From Nematostella vectensis (lineage: Eukaryota; Cnidaria; Anthozoa; Actiniaria; Edwardsiidae), in NCBI RefSeq assembly GCF_932526225.1, contig NC_064034.1:14272887-14336886 (forward strand): a stretch of 64,000 nucleotides of DNA, in the 5' to 3' direction. Below the pieces are notes generated by a model. It was not told the origin of the DNA. It did no database searches and saw only the letters and a list, made by a program, of their open reading frames with translations. Both the position numbers and the translations under genes were made by a program. Positions 31,801 through 45,019 of this stretch are shown piece after piece. How positions within the stretch are numbered: the first letter of the stretch is position 1; the number at the start of each line of letters is the position of its first letter.

Positions 31801-32615
31801 TCATACTCCTGTTCCACCACATGCACTTCTGGATCTTTTTTCTGTTTGTTTTTACACATCTTTGCAAAATGGCCTGTTTTGCTACAAATCTTGCAATTCC
31901 TTTTAAAGGCTGGGCATCGTGTTGGGTGTGCAAATGAATGGCGATATCCACAGAACTTACAAGACGGCTGTTCTTTCTTAACTTGGACTGGTTGCACAGA
32001 CACTGTTTTACTTGGGACTACTGTCTGTGGAACAAACTTATACTTCTGCAGCTCAGTCGCCTCATAAGTTCTGCAGTAATCATGCGCGGTTTGTAGGGTA
32101 AGGTCTGGCTTTTTCAACAACTCCCCTCGCAATTCATCGCTGGTTACTCCCCCCACAATACGGTCTCGTATCAATGAATCTCTAAGTGCTCCAAAGTCAC
32201 AGTTTAATGAAAGCCGTTTTAGCTCACTAACAAAGTTGTCAATTCGTTCACCCTCCTTTTGGTTTCTAAGATTGAAGAGCAGTCGCTCATAAATGACATT
32301 CTTAGCTCCTCGACAAAGTTCATGGAACTTTCGGCACACATCACCATAAGATTCATTACTCTCGCCTGCAGTATACACAAAGTGGCTATACTCTTCAATT
32401 GCACTCGGTCCAGCACAGTTAAGTAACAAATTAACTTTTAACTTATCTCCCTTGTCGTCCTTTCCTTTTGCAACCAAGTAAATTTCGAACTGCATTAGGA
32501 ACTTTCTCCAATTTTCTGATGCATTCGCATCCAACACCAAAGGTCCCGGAGCTCGATGATACATTTCCCCACTTTCGGCCATCGTTTCCTTGTTTTGTCG
32601 ACTTTTCTTTAACAA
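28816..32615 (-). CDS. Ty3-type Gag-Pol polyprotein with an internal integrase deletion
   Basis: One open frame of 1270 residues (stop at 28803). Gag occupies ~1-215, with a CCHC knuckle CKICSKTGHFAKMC (241-254) preceded by CKFCGYRHSFAH. Protease has DTGAEATVIP (D316). RT has TLDACSGFWQLP (D563) and IIVDDFLIHG (D624, D625). RNase H has NVDASGTGLGAV (D771), E808 and D833. The integrase is defective: after VPRSSRAEVLEEIHGAQRG (~990) the sequence jumps straight to LKKIFARFGIPVEVLSDNG (D1015). The zinc-binding remainder and the first catalytic Asp, roughly 90-110 residues, are therefore missing in frame. The last part has E1059 in YPQSNGAAEKAV, with about eight extra residues before it. The remaining enzymes look intact. 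The first Met may instead be the one at residue 12. Confidence 0.9.
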
Positions 32616-32651
32616 TTAATATTCTCCAGTGGTTAACCACTTCCGACATCA

Positions 32652-32827
32652 TGAAATAAAAGGTGTTTACTTCAAAATTCGGTTGTTTTTTGTACAATAA
32701 AGCTCTACAAAATCAAATCTACCGAGTGAAAAAACTACAACATAAGACAACGAGGAGCCCTGTCCTCGGGGGGCCCATAAGATAAATAAGGGGCCACAGG
32801 GGGCCCAAAACAAATAATATTATAACA
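32652..32827 (-). repeat. 5' LTR
   Basis: Same 176 bases as 28581-28756. A primer binding site beginning TGG is not directly adjacent; the internal sequence just inside reads TGTCGGAAGTGG on the minus strand, so the priming tRNA is uncertain. Confidence 0.9.
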
Positions 32828-32832
32828 CCAAC

Positions 32833-34590
32833 ATCCTTTGATATTCTTCGTTCTCTCTATGATTTATTGACTGCGTTGAGATATTTAATATAAGCTGACA
32901 AATATCATCCTATCATTTATTGCTAAAGAAGACCTTTCTTGTCTTTATATTCTGTGTATTTAGTCTTCTCGAAGATACAGCAACTTTTTCAATATTATCA
33001 AAACTACAAATAACTTATATATACTATATATACTTACTATATATTAACTTTACAGTCACAAGAGTATTTTCTCATCGAAAATAAAAACACAAAATGCATA
33101 CCCTATTTAACCTATATTATTTTTGCTTAGCTTATATTGTCTGCATCTTGCATAACTATCTATTGTGTTTATTTATTTAAATGTTGTTTTGAAAGAAAAA
33201 AATACTTTTAATTGTTTTCACTTTTATTAAGGTTAAACCAACCAAGGACTACCCGAGGGCCATGATTGATGCTGAAGGCTTGGAGGTATGATAATAGGCA
33301 AATGTCTTAAAGATAATAAAGTAGGGGATTTCTTACTTTGATACAGCAGTAAATGTGAAATAGGCTTTTTTAAAGCACTTTCCCTCAATGATAAATCTGA
33401 AAACATTATTTCTATCAACCTAAAGATTAATGTGGAAAGGGGAAATGTTAGGAGAGTGCTCAACCAAGTTGTTGCGTTACTGATGAGTTTTTTTTATCAA
33501 AGCTATAGTCCCTCCCTCCCTCCCTTGTGCTTTTTTTTACTTGTGCTTTTTCAATAAAAAAATTGTAAAGAAAACAATTTTATGTCAAACCTATAGGTAA
33601 ATAGAAAAGCGAAAATGTTAGGAATATGCTCATTTAAGGTATTATTGCATTATTGTTATATATTTTTTAAAGCAGAGTCACATTTTTTCAAATAGAGTCA
33701 TTAATTTCTCCCTTTTTCTTCTCCCCATTGACTTTTTGTTATATTTATTTCTCTCTAACCCTAACATAGGTCAATGAAAATGGTTTGGTTTGAAATTAGA
33801 AATTGGAATTAAGCACTTTCAGTAATAATTTAGGATTTGCCTCCATTGCATTCACTTTTGAGTAGCCAGTATGGGTGGATCCAGGGTTTCTATAACCAAC
33901 AGGCCAATGGGTGGGTCACCAATATGTAATGCATGACAGGAGGTATATTTGTGGAGTTTAGTTTCAACACATTCTTCTGAATAATCAGTTGTGGTACATG
34001 AAAACTACAATAGTGGATCTATGGGGAGGGGAGGGGGGGTAGGGGGTTTAAACCTCCCCTTGGGCTTTCTTTTTTTATTGTTTTTAGTGTATCTTTTCAT
34101 TCCAAATCGTTACGAAGGTAAAATAATGACGAAAATTTTTGGGCCAAATCCCCCCTTGGCAAAAAGCTAGATCCGCCTCTGAACTACAGTATGGCATCTA
34201 AATCTTTGGAATGCTGTTACATCCTTGATATATTCTTCACAAGGTCAAGCTTGTTAGAATGGTGTTTTGATAAAAATATACATAGTGGAACTTCTATAAA
34301 GGGAAATAAGAATTGACCATTAGACTCTTGAAAAAACATTCTCGTCAACTAAGACACCTTGAACTTTGACAGCCTTTTTCACACCAAGTTTAAGTATTTT
34401 GTTAACTTTCACAATGCATATTTAATAATATTGAATTAATTCTTGCTTGATCCATTTGGAGGGGCCAATACAATTCATAATAACATGGCAGTAAAATTTG
34501 ACATATTTTTAATCTCATTAAAAAAACATTCTAGAAACACCAAGATCCCCCTAAAACTACCCCTATCAGTCAACACAAAAAGGTGTTAAA
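32833..34590. repeat. Repeat Y, copy 1
   Basis: Matches the reverse complement of 53541-54560 and 60575-61770, with copy-specific indels. Shared landmarks are GATCCATTTGGAGGGGCCAA (34450), the ATGGGTGGGTCACC region near 33910, and ATCCTTTGATATTCTTCG at the LTR junction. No protein is recognised; short frames here are not conserved between copies. Confidence 0.75.
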
Positions 34591-34591
34591 T

Positions 34592-34630
34592 GCTGGCTCC
34601 GCTTTTAGGCAGTGCCTAAATCTATATATT
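34592..34630 (+). repeat. GCTGGCTCCGC terminal motif, copy 3
   Basis: GCTGGCTCCGCTTTTAGGCA, then GTGCCTAAATCTATATATTA, closing repeat Y. The word TTTAGGCA-G-TGCCTAAA is a perfect 17-base dyad. Confidence 0.85.
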
Positions 34631-34738
34631 ACACCTTTTGCTTTTAATAACGGGAAAGGGACATTCATTTGTGCCAAACGTTGTATCGTTAACGTGCATT
34701 GTACGTTCATCAACATCGCACGAAACATCCTTAGCGTG

Positions 34739-36087
34739 TCTCGACTTTCAATAACAATGATTGAATATGCGCAACCATTCAATAGCATCAACGGACAATC
34801 AATAACGCAATTGGGCATTCATTCGGGATTGAATGAACATTCTTTTGCATGCAATCGAAAATTCAATTACACGTTTGGACAATCAGTAGCGTTTATTGAC
34901 AATCAGTTATAAAAAATAGAAAATTCATTAGTGCTATTAACATAAACCAAGACAATCAATAAGCCTTTTCAGACAATTATGTTCATCAATGTGACATTCA
35001 TCAATGTGGTTTGACAACCATTTATCCGATTTAAACCAAACAACAAGGAAAAATAAAATTTCATTAGAGTTACTATTTTTCTTTTTTCTTTGAACAGTTG
35101 GCTCCTAAAATTAAGAGAAATATAGAACTATAAATACTCGTTCACTATAGAAAAACAGAAAACGTTTGTATGAGAAATGCCGCCGAGAAACCCCTCGAAC
35201 ACAGGGAAGAGCTAGAAGAGGGGAGAGAGAGCGTACCGCCAAGTATATGGCCAAATTGGAAGAAATATCACAGTCACTTTGGCTATTTCGCCCACTAACG
35301 GTCTTATCTTCCACTTTTCTATCATCGGGGGAATGAATGCACAAAGATTCAACGACTTCACAAACACGACTGAATCTTTACCCCAACGAAAACGTCATTT
35401 TTATTTACGACGGTGCACCAGCGCACCATAACCCACTAGATACCGGCCCAAACACTGAGCTAAAAAGTTACCGCCCTTCTCAACATCGGAGGCTACAACT
35501 AAGGAACAGTCACGGGGGCGAAATGTGGGCAATTGTTTCGTTTTATGCATACCTCGCTGTGTTAATAGAGATCAATTTCAGGTATAAATGTCACTTCAAA
35601 AATCGAAATAAAACTATTGATATTTTCTTTTCTTATAATGTTTGTTTGAATCGAACAAATGATTGTCAAACCACATTCACGAATGTCACCTTGATGAACA
35701 TGATTGTCTGAAATGGGTCAGTACGCAGCTCTTACAAGCTGCAATTCGATTGGGCAAATGAACAATATCCGCACCTCGACACAAAGAACGAGAAGAATAG
35801 AGACAAAAGAACTCCTTTGTAGAGCAAAGATAATAGGAGACAAAGCCGCTGCGTACTTAATCTCTGAAATGGCTTGTTGATTGTCCTTGTTTATGTTAAT
35901 AGCACTAATGAATTTTCTATTTCGTATAACTGATTGTCATTAAACGCTACTGATTGTCCAAACGTGCAATTGAATTTTCATTGCGCGCAAAAGAATGTTC
36001 GTTCCAATCGAATTGAATATCCAATTGCGTTCTCCGTTGATGCTAATGAATGTTCACGAATATTCAATTATTGTTATTGAAAGTCGA
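34739..36087. mobile_element. DNA transposon with long inverted repeats
   Basis: The left end CTCGACTTTCAATAACAAT faces the right end ATTGTTATTGAAAGTCGAG. The inverse pairing continues for at least 200 bases, through AATTCATTAGTGCTATTAAC at 34883 against GTTAATAGCACTAATGAATT at 35896, and further in around 34980 against 35690. The arms differ in length by an insertion. The interior holds a degenerate transposase piece (see 35382-35540). No clear target duplication. Confidence 0.75.
35382..35540 (+). pseudogene. DDE transposase fragment (Tc1/IS630-like)
   Basis: Inside a longer open frame (35337-35711), the peptide NVIFIYDGAPAHHN carries the second catalytic Asp and the His of the DDE_3 family, and TGPNTELKSY follows as in Tc1-like and related enzymes. 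The expected proline-rich motif with the last acidic residue is replaced by SQHRRLQLRNSHG, so the copy is dead. The preceding third of the enzyme is absent. It lies between the inverted arms and is probably the element's own transposase remnant. Confidence 0.6.
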
Positions 36088-36089
36088 GC

Positions 36090-37250
36090 CACTGACTGCG
36101 GGTTGTTTTATGTTTTCACCATCTGAAAATCGCTTGTTTCATTGCTTGTGGTCAAATGTTTAATTTTCATCTATGACATTATATAAAAAATCTAGACTTA
36201 TTCTTTATCTCAGGTTAAGTAAATATTAAAAACAGACTTTTTATGCTAGGAATTTTATGCTAGCGGCTATAAAACACCATTGGGCAAACGAAGGCGGCAT
36301 AAATTGACCCGTCACATCACCAGGGGGTACTATCACCCATATTTTGTTGGTAGCTATAGCTTCGCTTTTATAGCACGATAGAGCAAGCAGGCGGAGTGAC
36401 AAGACTTTACGATGGAGCGAAAAAACTTTAAAAAAACGCTAGAAAATTATCTTTCTCGGTGCAACAGCTATTCTCATTCTGTTTATAATTGTGTTTTTAC
36501 CTGCCTTTCTTTACACAAACACTAAGGTATAACGAAAGCATTAATGACACTTCGACAACTACCTTCTCTTAACAACCATTTTCTAAATTATTGCTTTGTA
36601 TTTTATCTGGTTTCATTTTCAGAATAGACAAAAGCACCAAGAGAAATGGATTTTTCTTTCGCGAGATCTTGTCGTCGCGAACAACACAGTAAGTCTCATT
36701 GTTGACAATATAATTGTTTGCGTTTTTTTAGGCTTAAGGCATACGTCGTACCTAACATGAACCTAATTCAGTCAAACCTATTGTTTTGGAAATAGGTACA
36801 TGGACGGTGCGACGTTTGCCGCGAATTGGTTCGAGTGTGATAATAGATTAAAGTTCGAGTCGCCGAGTCGAATTGGACCAAAGCCTGCCGCTTTGCATAA
36901 AGGCGCGATATCGAACTTTTCTGGCACTTTGATATTTATACGATATTTATCACTCATCTAAAATCGGATATAAATCAGATACTTTTTCTGATATATAACA
37001 GATCTTATACCCTTAGAACTGCCATGTTGAACCTAGATTATTGCATCTTATGACTTGATAATATCAGCTTAAGCTCTCTAATATCACAAGATTTACACAT
37101 AGATAGTCCATCTAATTACTGATATATATCAGGTACTATAACTTTAGAACTGCTGTGTTGAACCTTGATTATTGCATCTCATGACTTGATGATATCATAT
37201 AATATCACATATATACTCGTTCTACAAACGAGACAGTCACAGTGATTTTG
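36090..37250. other. AT-rich sequence with nothing recognised
   Basis: No domain or repeat family identified apart from short ATATC-rich stretches after 36930. Confidence 0.4.
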
Positions 37251-37254
37251 TAGT

Positions 37255-37595
37255 CGAATATCCGATAATATCGAGGGGTACAGCAGAGAGGACGAAGGAA
37301 TCTATAAATATCTAGTAGATTCCAATAAGATAATCTCCGATAATATCACAATATCGAGGGGTTGAGAAAATGGAAGGAGAGGATAAAGAGACATCTAGTA
37401 GATTTTAATAAGATAATCTCCGATAATATCACAATATTGAGGGGTAAAGCAGATGGAAGGAGAGGATCTCAATAGACATCTAGTAGATTCTAATAAGATA
37501 AACTCAGATAATTTCACAATATCGAGGGTTAGAGCAGATGGAAGGAGAGGATCTAAATAGAAATCTAGTAGATTCTAATAAGATTTCTTCAGTCT
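37255..37595. repeat. ~80-bp tandem repeat
   Basis: Four imperfect units with the landmarks CTAGTAGATTCTAATAAGAT, TCCGATAATATCACAATATC and GAGGGGTAGAGCAGATGGAA. The last unit is followed by diverged sequence. Confidence 0.8.
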
Positions 37596-37599
37596 GCCC

Positions 37600-40500
37600 T
37601 GAAGAAGTCTTATTAAAGACGAAAATTTGGCAGAGTCGAATTTCAGTTTTTGGTGTATTGTATTCATTGTTCTGGTACGAGATCACGACAGTTTGGGCTT
37701 TTTGATTCTATTCTTTTTTCGCATACAATTCAAAGATGCGACGCGCGCACGAATATCCAATCAGAAAGCAGCAAATAGAAGCTAATGAAGTGCAACCCAA
37801 ATGTCCCACAAAAGTCCCACAAACTGTACAACGTGTCGGATGAGGAGTGTGAATCCTGAACTCGGGTTTATCTATAATATAGACGTTTATAGGGGTTTTC
37901 CTGCGACTTGGGAAATAAAAGACGGTCACCTGACATTTGTAAATTCTATTTCCATTTAATTCAAAAATTTATACTTGTTATTTATGATCTGTTATGAATA
38001 CTTTGTTCAAATTTAACTATCCAAAAAATTGAGAGGATGTGTATTATAGTGACTATCCACTGAAGTCGTTTCTAATGTGACCTCTTGGCTGACCAGGAAA
38101 CTATAATACGTTTTATAATCATTACAAAAAGGCAAGGAAGGTTTAAAAGCATGCATATAATGTAAGACTTGCCACCATTATAGTAATTCACTTTTAGTTC
38201 TTGTTAACACATTGACCCCTCAACCGGCCTGTACCGGCTTTGGGAAGTACAAACAACCCAAAAAATTCATAAATGCAAAATAAACACAACAAGATGAAGA
38301 TACTCAGGCATCAATCTAAGGGATAAATGGTCTTGCAGATATGCATCCAACCAAGGTGTTGGCATCTGCTCTTAAGCCAAATAATAGCACAGGTTCTTTG
38401 ACAAATCTCAAATCGAACAAGGAAAGAAAAGCCGAATCACCCCTCTCAATAAAACGCTCAAAATACCACACAAGGGAGAGAGATCAGCAAACACAGCTCA
38501 AGACACAAATAGATACCTTTATTCTGATCCTCCAGGTACATTTCCATGGCCTCAAAACACAATGTCCACTCCTTGAAGGATTGTTCAACCACGAAGATGT
38601 CTTTACGTATTGCAAAGCATTCTGGGAGATCCAGGGGAAAATTCACGAGGGGAGGGCCAGTCAACACTCCTCTCCCCAAAGTCAGATGGTTTTTTGTTAG
38701 TCTTTTCACCCCGAAGCCAAACAAATCAATTCCAGGTCATACAGACCTAGAATACAAGTGTAAACAATTTTGCAATCAATTTGGTTTCAGAAAAGACAGC
38801 ATTTAGGAGAACTGTGGTGATTCATTAGAAAATTATTTTCTCATCCAGGCAAAGCCAAACAGGAAAAATAATCACGAATCCACCTTTGCTTGCAAATATC
38901 CATAAGCAAAGCACTCAATTATGCCCCAAAAACTTCATGATGTCCTTAGACACTCTGCTAATATGCTCATAGCTGTATTTTTGATGAAAAATACAAGCAA
39001 CCATCAACTTGTGCTGGCTTCAGCACAACGACGAGGGATTAAAAGTGGGGACCGCAAAGCACTGTTGGAAAGCTTGGATACCGCTGAATAGGTGCAGCTG
39101 TGTTTGACTTTGACGGGCTGTATAAAACTCAGAATAGGGGGGGAGGTATCTGTTTTCAGTCTGTTTTTTTGTAAATTCAGGTAAAAAAAAAGCCAGGAGT
39201 CAATGGGTTAAATCTTTCAGAAAAGCTCTTGTGGTTAAGATTATGCTGCCACTCAAACAGTCTATTATTTTCCTGTAATAATAACAGTCTGTTATTTCGC
39301 TGCAATAGATATAATTATATGAAATGAAAAGGAAAATATCCTGAAGTTTTTCTTTTATCTGCTACATTTTTAAATGTGTTTTGCTACTCAAAAAGCTTGA
39401 TTGTTAACTTTTGTTTACTGTAAAATATCTTAGTTTACACAACTCCCTATTATAATTATCATTTTTTCACTTAATTATTATTGAAGTTTATTAACTGCAA
39501 ACATGCTACTCTTACTACTAAATATTAACTGCAGGTATTGGCCTGCCAAAATATAGTGTATTAGAAGCACCTCTGAATGGTGTCAACATTTTTCTTTTAA
39601 AGTCTGTATTTGTTCCTAACTGTTGAAACAGTCCACAAGATCCAGCAGGATAGAAGTTGTCAAGTGGTTTTCTTCCTGGGCTTATTTGGCCCATTTTGTG
39701 TACATTCATTTTTGCATGGTGTTAACAAAACTTTTTTTTTGGTGCAAGGCCAGATTTTTCTCTTCACGGACTGAAGCAGGACACCAACAAATCAAAGCTT
39801 TTAAATCCTGGTTATCAAAGTCATAGTATGAAAGCTATTGACTTTTGCCTAGATTCTCAACATCTTATCAAACCAGGAAAATAGACACAAACTGGGTATT
39901 TTGAAGCTAAGGCAAGGGAGTTTGTAGCTATATAGGGTGAATCATAATCATCGCACAATTGGCACAATGATAAAGAACCATTCAGCAACTAAAGAAAACG
40001 GATCACAATCCATAGATCCCAATGTCTATATACAAAAAAAAGGTTAGGTCAGTCTGAGAAAAAATCTTATAATATTTGATAAGGGGCCCAAGCACCAGGA
40101 GTCCATTTCCCCAAATGATCCACAATATTTCAAGAGCCTGAAACTGTTTGAGTGACACCAGCATCTTTCCATCAATAACTCTTTTGAAATATTTTACAAG
40201 GGCCATTACTATAATGATGGCAAGTCTTATTACAGGCCAGGATGACAGATATGCATGCTTTTATGCACTCCTGGCGTTTTTTGCAATGATTTGAAATATT
40301 ATTATGATTTCTGGACAGCCAAGAGGTCAGTCAAAAGAAAGTCAAATTTGAACAAATTTATATACCGCAAGTATGTAATACTTTAAGTATTCATAACAGA
40401 TTATAAGTTAAATGAGTAAGTAGCAAGTATCAATTTTTTAATTAAGCTTTAAAATGGAAACAAAATTTACAAAAAAAAGACACAAAAGTAATGCCTTTTA

Positions 40501-41285
40501 TGTTAGTATACTTTTACATGTTTTTTTTTTACAATTTCTTACCAGATCAGGGCAAGTTGAGTCCGTGGCAGGTCATGAGTGTTGGTATTTATGCGCATCA
40601 TGACTAAATTCTTTCTTATACAAACACAATTACTTACAGTTTTGAAGAGCTGGTTTAAAATAAATGTAAAACAAAAAACAAGACATAAACTTCCGTATGT
40701 TACTTCGTACACTATTGTTAGTTAACTAGCAGTATCCAACACCTTATGAATGATAATATGGCCTCTCAGCGAGAGAATTTCGAGATCGAAACAAATGATC
40801 ACTTATTTCCAAATTTATTGCTTTGCAAGAGCAAGAAAAATGTCCTCGTAACAAAGTTTGAGTCCACTTATTGATAAATAATTAGTCCAAGGCTAGTGAG
40901 AAAATGTTTTTCTATCTGTGGCTAAAAGGGTTCAGAAATTAGGAGGCATATGACGATGTAGGAAGACTTTGAAAAGCAAAGCGTCGTTTCCCCCTTCTCG
41001 ACCGCCATTTTTCCTTGAGACAAAGTCAAATTTTTCCGCCTGTTATCTGATTGGCTAATCCGTGCGTCTAAAAATAGCCTGATCCTATGAAACGCCGTGA
41101 CACTTATATAATACAGATGATTGCCCTTACTTATGAGCCCCTGAATAGATACATTAATGTCTATTCAGAGCCTAAAAAAATAGTTCTTATTTAGTTACAT
41201 TTTTGTGTCTACACAATATCTGCTAAAATTCATTTTATTTCTTTTATTTAATGCTCTCTACTCTAGTAGCATAGGCCTTGTGCAT
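37600..41285. other. AT-rich stretch with no recognised gene
   Basis: Several frames of 60-120 codons exist, but none has a domain, conserved repeats or paired splice sites that I can see. The region may hold introns or very old repeats. Confidence 0.4.
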
Positions 41286-42691
41286 ATCTTTATTTACAAA
41301 GACCAGGGAACACTAGTGTGAGTGAGAGTAGGGAAAACCTACAGTTTGTGTGAGTAGAGAAAACTTACAGTATGCGTGAGCAGGAAACACTTTCAATACG
41401 TATGAGCACGAAACACCTATAGTATGTGTGAGCAAGTAACACTTATAGTATGTGTTAGTGGGGAACACACTTATATGTGTGAGCAGGGAACACTTATAGT
41501 ATGTGTGTGCAGGAAAAGCTTATTGTAAGTGTGAGCAGGGAACACTTATCTTATAGTATGTGTGTGCAGGAAAAAAAATTGTAATATTTGTGAGCAGGGA
41601 ACACTTATACAGGGGTTTCAGGTTAACAGTGGTCCATAAGTAGGGATGGAAGTTGTTTTATTTTATTAGTTCAAATAAAACTTGAATTGACTTTTTGTTT
41701 AAAAAGTAGCTAGTGCTTGGAAAATTCTAGCTGGCTGTTCTGCAGGCCTCAGTGCCTTAATCAAACCCCTGCTTATAGTATGTGTGACTTTTTTGAAGCC
41801 CCATCCCCCTCCTGAATGAATGCTGCTGTCTAAACTGTGATTTCTCTATTCTTATCTTATGTTTTAGTAACATTTATGACAGCAAATCTTTAGTGGTTAA
41901 AAACTTTGTCTTGGATTTTTTTAAAAGTAAAAATTTTCTATACTATATGCTGCAAGACTGGAGTAGGATATAAGGATGGTGTATTAAAATGTTTGTATTT
42001 ACAAAAATCTGTAGTTGCATTTTCTATTAATTTAGTACTTAAACTTAGTAAAAGTGTTTAAAGAGGGACTGGAAATGTTCATCATGGGTATTTTTGGGCA
42101 TGAAATGTTGGGCTCCCTTGCAGCAAACATCTCCTGAAATCTCTTGGTCTTCAAAGCTACACTCAATAAAAGGACTATGTAAAATGCCAGGTACATTTAT
42201 GAGTCCCGATTATTTTATGTAGAAATGTAGTAAATAAGGAAATATCTGTTCAGTATCAGTTGTTTATCAAATGCAGCTAACACACTTAAAGCTTGTAACC
42301 TCCTCTTTGCTATTGGTAGATAATATCATATTTATCATTATATAAATAATACTAATATCACCAATATTTTTGGGGTTAGCTGCAAAAGAAGTGGATTGGG
42401 AGAGGGAGGTCTAGCATTTCATTACAGTGGGGGAAATAAATAAGATCAAATATAAGATCAAGCATTTCATTACGGTTGGGAAATAAATAAGATCAAATAA
42501 AATATAGCCCGGACTATGCATTTTTAACAAGTTGTATGTATGCAAGGCGGGTGGGAAGGATATATAAAGCATACAAAGGTTAAGTTTAATATTATGCATC
42601 TTTTTATTCTAAAACAATGGAAAACTCTAATCTTCAGGGGGGTCATACCCTTATCTGCCCAAGGATTCTCATATGAAAATATTGTGATAAA

Positions 42692-42731
42692 GCTGGCTCC
42701 GCTTTTAGGCAGTGCCTAAATCTATATATTT
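42692..42731 (+). repeat. GCTGGCTCCGC terminal motif, copy 4
   Basis: GCTGGCTCCGCTTTTAGGCA, then GTGCCTAAATCTATATATTT, at the position equivalent to copy 2. Confidence 0.85.
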
Positions 42732-43499
42732 AGTAAAACTCATAACAAACACCGAACGTGTAACGCACACGGGAAGTAGGTCCCTGAAGTACATTAGACT
42801 AAGGATATCGTAGATATTCCAAGTGATTAAAGCAAAGCGGCTTACATTAGTGATTTCTTTGACGTCATATATATTCGTTTGTTGTTTATAACAAGTTAAG
42901 GGAAAACAAACAAAACAAAAGTCGACAGATTCCAACGTTTCGGACTTTACTTGCATTCCTTCATCGAGCGGGTACTAAAGGTAACAGGTAATTTCGCCCA
43001 CGTTGTTGTATCGCTCACGTATATCACGCTCCTTTAGAAAAATCAAAACTAATGAAATACTCATGACGAGACGCAAACGACTTTAACTGTAAGTACCCCC
43101 AAAGGAATGTGTGTATGGTATATCCATAAAACAAAAAAGAAAAGAATCGGTACATATCATAACTTTTAGAACATATTAGAACCCCTTTAGTACCGAATTG
43201 CGGTGGTTTCACCCACGTTGTTGTATCGCCCACGTCTTTAAGAGTAGTTTCGCCCACGCATCAAGAGTTGCTTCGCCCACGCATCAAGATAATGTTCACA
43301 GTTTTTACATTACATTAGAGTATCATAATCCCGTGAAATACACCTTAGCGTATTTATCACTTGTACACTCGTATCATTGTTTTCTTTTGGCCTGGCTAGA
43401 CTACTACACTAGACTAACACCTCGTGTTGCACCGAATCTTTGAGGATACTGACCCAGTGGTATTGATACAATTATTTTCTAAAATGTCTCTGTTTATCA

Positions 43500-43690
43500 C
43501 ACTTTACGCGATCTTTACGCAGAACGTAAAGATGCGTAAATTGTTATCACCCTTAACGCCATTTTTACGCAGAACGTAAATATACGTGAATGTTTATCAC
43601 CCTTTACGCGGAACGTAAAGAAGCGTAAATGTCGGTCAGCCTACACGCACATTTACACACATGCATAAAGGTGCGTAAATATGGATTTTC
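43500..43690. repeat. TTTACGC minisatellite, second locus
   Basis: The same dyad-rich units as at 21632-21835, three complete and one degenerate, with unit order differing slightly. Confidence 0.75.
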
Positions 43691-45019
43691 GTGCTGTGTT
43701 ATCCCTTTTGCACCAGTTACCGTCATTTGTACTCTCCGACTTATCGTCTTCCCCATCAGCCTCCGACTCATCGTCTATGCATTTGATGAACTCCCCTTAT
43801 CCACTTCCAATATCATTCATCCAATATCATCATTCCAAGCAGGGCCGGAAACAGGGGGGTCGGATTGGGTGGATATCCACCCCCTCTTTTTAAGTTAAAA
43901 AGAAAGTCGAAAGAAAATAAATGTCTGTGAGACGGAAGGTACTCTCCATGTGCCTTCGCCTGCTTTGCTGACGCGACAAATCCAATTAAGCGTGAAGTAT
44001 TGTTAGATCTATGTGACCTACCAAGAACCACTGGATCAGTTATAAGCCGTCTATCCGGCCATTATCCACCCCTTATTTTAAAATCCTGGATCCGCCCCTG
44101 ACGCTTCATCCTCCTACTTTACCTCCTTTGAAAGGCCACTTTCACTTTCTGGCCCTTCGCTCCTAGCTTTCGCTACAGTCCTCCGTGCAAAGGAAATGGC
44201 ATCGACTTGATCTCCCTTTAATATCCTCTTCTAGCAGTTGAGCTTCTCGTTCTCTATGTATAGATCAAGGACCGACACCTTTAGCTTCTTGTGCTTGCCC
44301 TCTCTATTGGGTTGTACCCAGTTATAGTTATCATACTTTTTCAACCTTTATTCGTCTCTCAGCCTTCTCCTTGACTCTTTACTCTTTCTTTTCTTGAACA
44401 CATACAGGCGCGTACCCAAGATTTGCTGAAGGGGGGCTGCGTATTCATATGGAAAAAGCATAGTATTTGAAGAATGGCTGGAGAGGGCCGCGCAGTCATG
44501 GTCTAGTATGAAAAAAGCATAGTATTTGAAGATTTCTTAATAAGAAATAACCCACATTTCTCCCCTAAAGGGAGGGGGATGCGCGCACCCCGTGTACGCG
44601 CCTATCATGGGCCTTTAAATGACGATGGTGATGAAGAAAAAAGTCACCTAACCCTCGGCCATTGTGACTCATCAGAGTCACCGGAGAAAATTGGACCATA
44701 TTGTAATAAATCCTACTCCATGCTCATTTATCTGACTATGAGTTTTAGAATATGATGTAATTATATTATATATTATATATGAAGTAATTAAAGATGTTAA
44801 TTGCACAACGGCCAGTCAATGGTTGACTCGCAAAGTAACACAACTATGTAGATTAATGAGTTCCATGTTGGGGTTTATGTGATGGAGCAAAGAAATATTC
44901 AACAAAAAATATTTGTTCAAAAAAATTTGGACCCTCCCCTAAGAGATTTGAAAAAAATTGGGACCCTCCCGCAAAAAAATCAGAGCTCCCCCCTTCCATC
45001 CGTTAAATAATGACACGTC

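Larger units (their letters stand above)
28576..32832 (-). mobile_element. Ty3-type LTR retrotransposon with 5-bp target duplication
   Basis: LTRs of 176 bases lie at each end, both TG...CA, almost identical. CCAAC flanks both sides (28576-28580 and 32828-32832). A polypurine tract (complement of TCTCCCTTCTC, 28757-28767) abuts the 3' LTR. The domain order protease, RT, RNase H, integrase is that of Ty3/metavirids. Near-identical LTRs indicate a young insertion. The related repeat at about 54510-54560 lacks it and shows the empty site. Confidence 0.92.
41290..44765. repeat. Dispersed ~3.3-kb repeat, copy A'
   Basis: Colinear with 19741-23030. It has a longer GTGTGAGCAGGGAACAC minisatellite (41300-41610), a ~125-base insertion at about 42921-43045 (containing TTCCAACGTTTCGGACTTTA) and lacks ~100 bases near 43735 that copy A has at about 21855-21995. 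Confidence 0.85.
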
